Of a stretch of 64,000 bases of DNA, positions 61,674 to 64,000 are shown piece by piece; position 1 is the stretch's first letter; every line of letters starts with the position of its first letter. The stretch spans positions 9,310,001 to 9,374,000 of the forward strand of contig WPIO01000007.1 of NCBI GenBank assembly GCA_009760855.2, given 5' to 3'. The translations under genes were made by a program, and so were the position numbers. Origin of the DNA: Cristatella mucedo. Its lineage: Eukaryota > Bryozoa > Phylactolaemata > Cristatellidae. Below the pieces are notes generated by a model. The model had not been told where the DNA came from, did not search any database, and worked only from the letters and a program-made list of their open reading frames with translations.

Positions 61674-62527
61674 CCACTTGAACATTCTGTACAGATGAAA
61701 GAGGCTTGCGGAAACATGAAAATTCTTCTCGATGAAATCAAATTCGATCAAGATCAGTGGCAGATATGTGGCGATTTAAAGGCAGTTGCCCTTCTGCTTG
61801 AACTTGAAGGTGTCTACACAAAATATCCGAGCTTTTATGTGGCTGTGGGATAGTTACGCTGATGCTCTTCATTATCGAAAGAAAGACTGGCTAGAGTGAA
61901 CACATTTTGTGCCTGGGAGCGACAACGTCCTAGACAACGCCTCCTCTTGTCGACAGCAAGAAAATGCTACTTCCTCCCTTGCACATAAAGCTTGGACTAA
62001 TGAAAAACATGTTCAAGCTCAGAGCCAAGACGGTGATACCTTTAAATACTTTTTAAGAAAAATTTCTTCAAATTATGGAGGCAAAGATAAAAGCTGGCAT
62101 TTTTGTTGTTCATCAGATCAGAGAAATGTTCAACGACACACAGTTTATAAAAAAAATGATTGTATTCGAGTTGCAGGCATGGAATGGGTTTAAAACTGTA
62201 GTAGAGAACTTTCTCGGCAATCACAAGTCTGCTGACTACGTGCAAATCGTTGAGAACACGATTCAACACTATTTGGCTCTTGGCAGCAGAATGAGTGCTA
62301 CGATACATTTTCTAAACTCTCGTCTTGGCTATTTCCTATCAAATTTAGAAGGATTCCGAGAGGAACAGTGTGAGATTTTCCATTTGGACATATGTGAAAT
62401 GGAGTATATATATCAAGGCTGCTGGAATGGTAGCATGATGGCAGATTACTGTTGGTGCCTGAAGCGCCACAATCCAGCTGCTGAGCTTAGCAGAAAGTCG
62501 AGGAAGAGGCTGTTTGAAAGCATTTGA
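61674..62527 (+). pseudogene. Relic of a repetitive uncharacterised gene family
   Basis: Two open segments in different frames: 61671-61853 (KEACGNMKILLDEIKFDQDQ, WQICGDLKAVALLLELEGVY) and 62075-62527 (MEAKIKAGIFVVHQIREMF, FLGNHKSADYVQIVENTI, SATIHFLNSRLGYFLSNLEG, CEIFHLDICEMEYIYQGCWN, GSMMADYCWCLKR). Between them are stops and shifts. From memory, the CGDLK..A.LLGLQ.GYTKYP and EMERRYQGRW..NMMADYCW motifs belong to an unnamed family present in many near-identical copies in arthropod and cnidarian genomes, which suggests a mobile element origin. Function unknown. Confidence 0.6.
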
Positions 62528-62869
62528 ATACATTAAGGAAGACGTATGTTTGAATTTTACATAATCTAGATTATATTGTATTGAGCGATTGTAAAAGCTA
62601 TATGTATTGCATGCGAAAGTATTGTAAAATGAAAATGCAAATTGTTAAAAATATGATGTGCTGGTTTAAAACAAGTTACAGATTCTGAAAGAGCATCCAA
62701 AATTTACTTGAATCACCTATTAGATTAAAAGCAACTGACAACAAGTTAGCATTTGCATGCCAGTGCAGTGAACTAAATCAGTAATGATAAAAATTGGTCA
62801 AGTCCTCATTGATTTTTTTTAAAGCAGTAGAATGGACCTGGCTGAGTGTAGCTGAAAGCAAGCATGGGT

Positions 62870-63125
62870 AAGAGTAATAATAACACATTTTTTAGCACCT
62901 TCAAAAAACTGACTCTTTCTAGGTGCTTTACAGATGCTGTATGGAAATCATTATCAAATGATTGGTGGTAACATCTGCAAGAAGCAGGAACAGTGTAAGT
63001 AGGTACATGCACACGAAAGATGAATCACAAAAATCCAGTAAATTCAGTAATAAGCAGGTGCGTTTTAAGCTTCTTTTTAAATGTCGTCATGTCAGGGATG
63101 CTGTTGCTTGCGTCAGGTTACCGTG
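62870..63125 (-). mobile_element. LINE-A 3' terminal fragment, diverged
   Basis: AATAATAACACATTTTTTAG, TCTTTCTAGGTGCTTTACAG, then TTTTAAGCTTCTTTTTAAAT and GTCAGGGATGCTG in complement. Confidence 0.7.
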
Positions 63126-63629
63126 CCTAGCTTACCATACTGGAGCAAACCTGATGACACTCACGGCCACCAGTTAGTAGGACCTCCGGCTATTTACATG
63201 CTTATTCATACTCTAGTAAGCACTCGAAGCACAAAGGAACAATAAAAGCTGAAATAAATTCGGTAAAGGAAAATCTAACATGAACCGGTGCTTCTTTGGC
63301 TGACTTAAATTTGAAGGTGGTGGCCATAGCTGAAAAGAGGTCCAGACTAGCTGTGCATACGAGCTGAAGGCTTAACCACGAACACATGTTCAATTTAGTT
63401 CAAGGAACAGCGAGATGATTAGATGCCGGGGAGATGATGTGATGCCAGGTGCTGCTAGAGCACGTGACAGTAGGAACAAGGAGATCGAATAGCTATGCAG
63501 GTACAAGTGTGTGAAGCCACTTGTGAGCCCAACAGAGGATTGACTCGGAGACTTGACTGGGAGCCTTGACTGGGAGCCAATGAAGTTCAGACGTGATTTG
63601 TTCGACAGTGAAGTCGTTGATGATGATAA

Positions 63630-64000
63630 GAATAATAATGCACTTGATAAAGCGCCCTCAGAGAACTCAATCTCTTTCTAGGCGCTTTACATTTGCTGCA
63701 AAGGGAAACGCGATTGAATGGTGAGTAATATCATGCTTGATAAACTGCATGAATAACACGGTTAGGGGTGACATGCACAGGGTCAGCATGCAAGTGTGGT
63801 TATTGGCAGCATGCAGTGTCAGCATGCCTAAGCACACGAAGAACGAATCACAGGGACCCACTAAATGCTGTCCTAAATAGGTGTGTTTTTAAGTTCTTTT
63901 TAAATGTGGTAAGTCAGGGGATGTTGTGACGCAAGTCGGGAGTGAGTTCCTGGCTTTGGGAGCATGCAAAGTAAAGGCACGGTCTCCAAAGGATTTGAGG
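63630..64000 (-). mobile_element. LINE-A 3' end running off the window
   Basis: AATAATAATGCACTTGATAA, CGCCCTCAGAGAACTCAATC, the two 3' UTR motifs and GAGTTCCTGGCTTTGGGAGC, ending GGTCTCCAAAGGATTTGAGG at 64000. Very close to 6485-6860. Confidence 0.9.

Overview
This window is animal nuclear DNA, most likely from an invertebrate. The genes are split by introns with GT(GC)..AG ends, the intergenic DNA is AT-rich and full of non-LTR retrotransposons, tRNA-derived SINEs, hAT DNA transposons and solo LTRs, and there are long (GA)n, (GT)n, (AC)n and (TA)n microsatellites. Nothing looks prokaryotic. The species cannot be named. The best clue is a Nanchung/OSM-9-type TRPV channel gene, a type characteristic of invertebrates.

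Two TRPV-family cation channel genes lie in the same orientation (+). Gene 1 (about 3.4-11.3 kb) is a large ankyrin-repeat exon (3398-4495, or to 4603) plus a large last exon (9443-11290) that carries a final ankyrin-like repeat, six membrane segments, the pore and the C-terminus. Both exon ends are phase 0. If they belong together, the protein has at least ten ankyrin repeats before a TRPV-type pore, where six is usual. Gene 2 (35.8 kb to beyond 64 kb) is a more orthodox Nanchung-like TRPV. Five coding exons (337 codons, every junction in phase) give the N-terminus and ankyrin repeats; the membrane half is not in the window.

Almost everything else is repeats. LINE family A (apurinic endonuclease plus reverse transcriptase, Jockey/CR1/L2-like, (ATT)n tail) has about 25 pieces, including a long copy at 55.78-58.64 kb. 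LINE family B has an (ATTAC)n tail. SINE-A (tRNA head, LINE-A-like tail) and SINE-B (tRNA head, a tail ending in TTAAATCAGC) occur on both strands. Two dead hAT transposons sit side by side at 20.2-26.3 kb, the second split by a solo LTR. A degenerate satellite of about 165 bp, which switches orientation, fills 27.3-30.3 kb. A second LTR-like element splits a LINE at 48.9-50.3 kb, and a palindrome with arms of about 208 bp lies in intron 2 of TRPV gene 2. A decayed copy of a repetitive uncharacterised gene family is at 61.7-62.5 kb.

No rRNA, functional tRNA or CRISPR array was seen. Only the two TRPV genes look like functional host genes.
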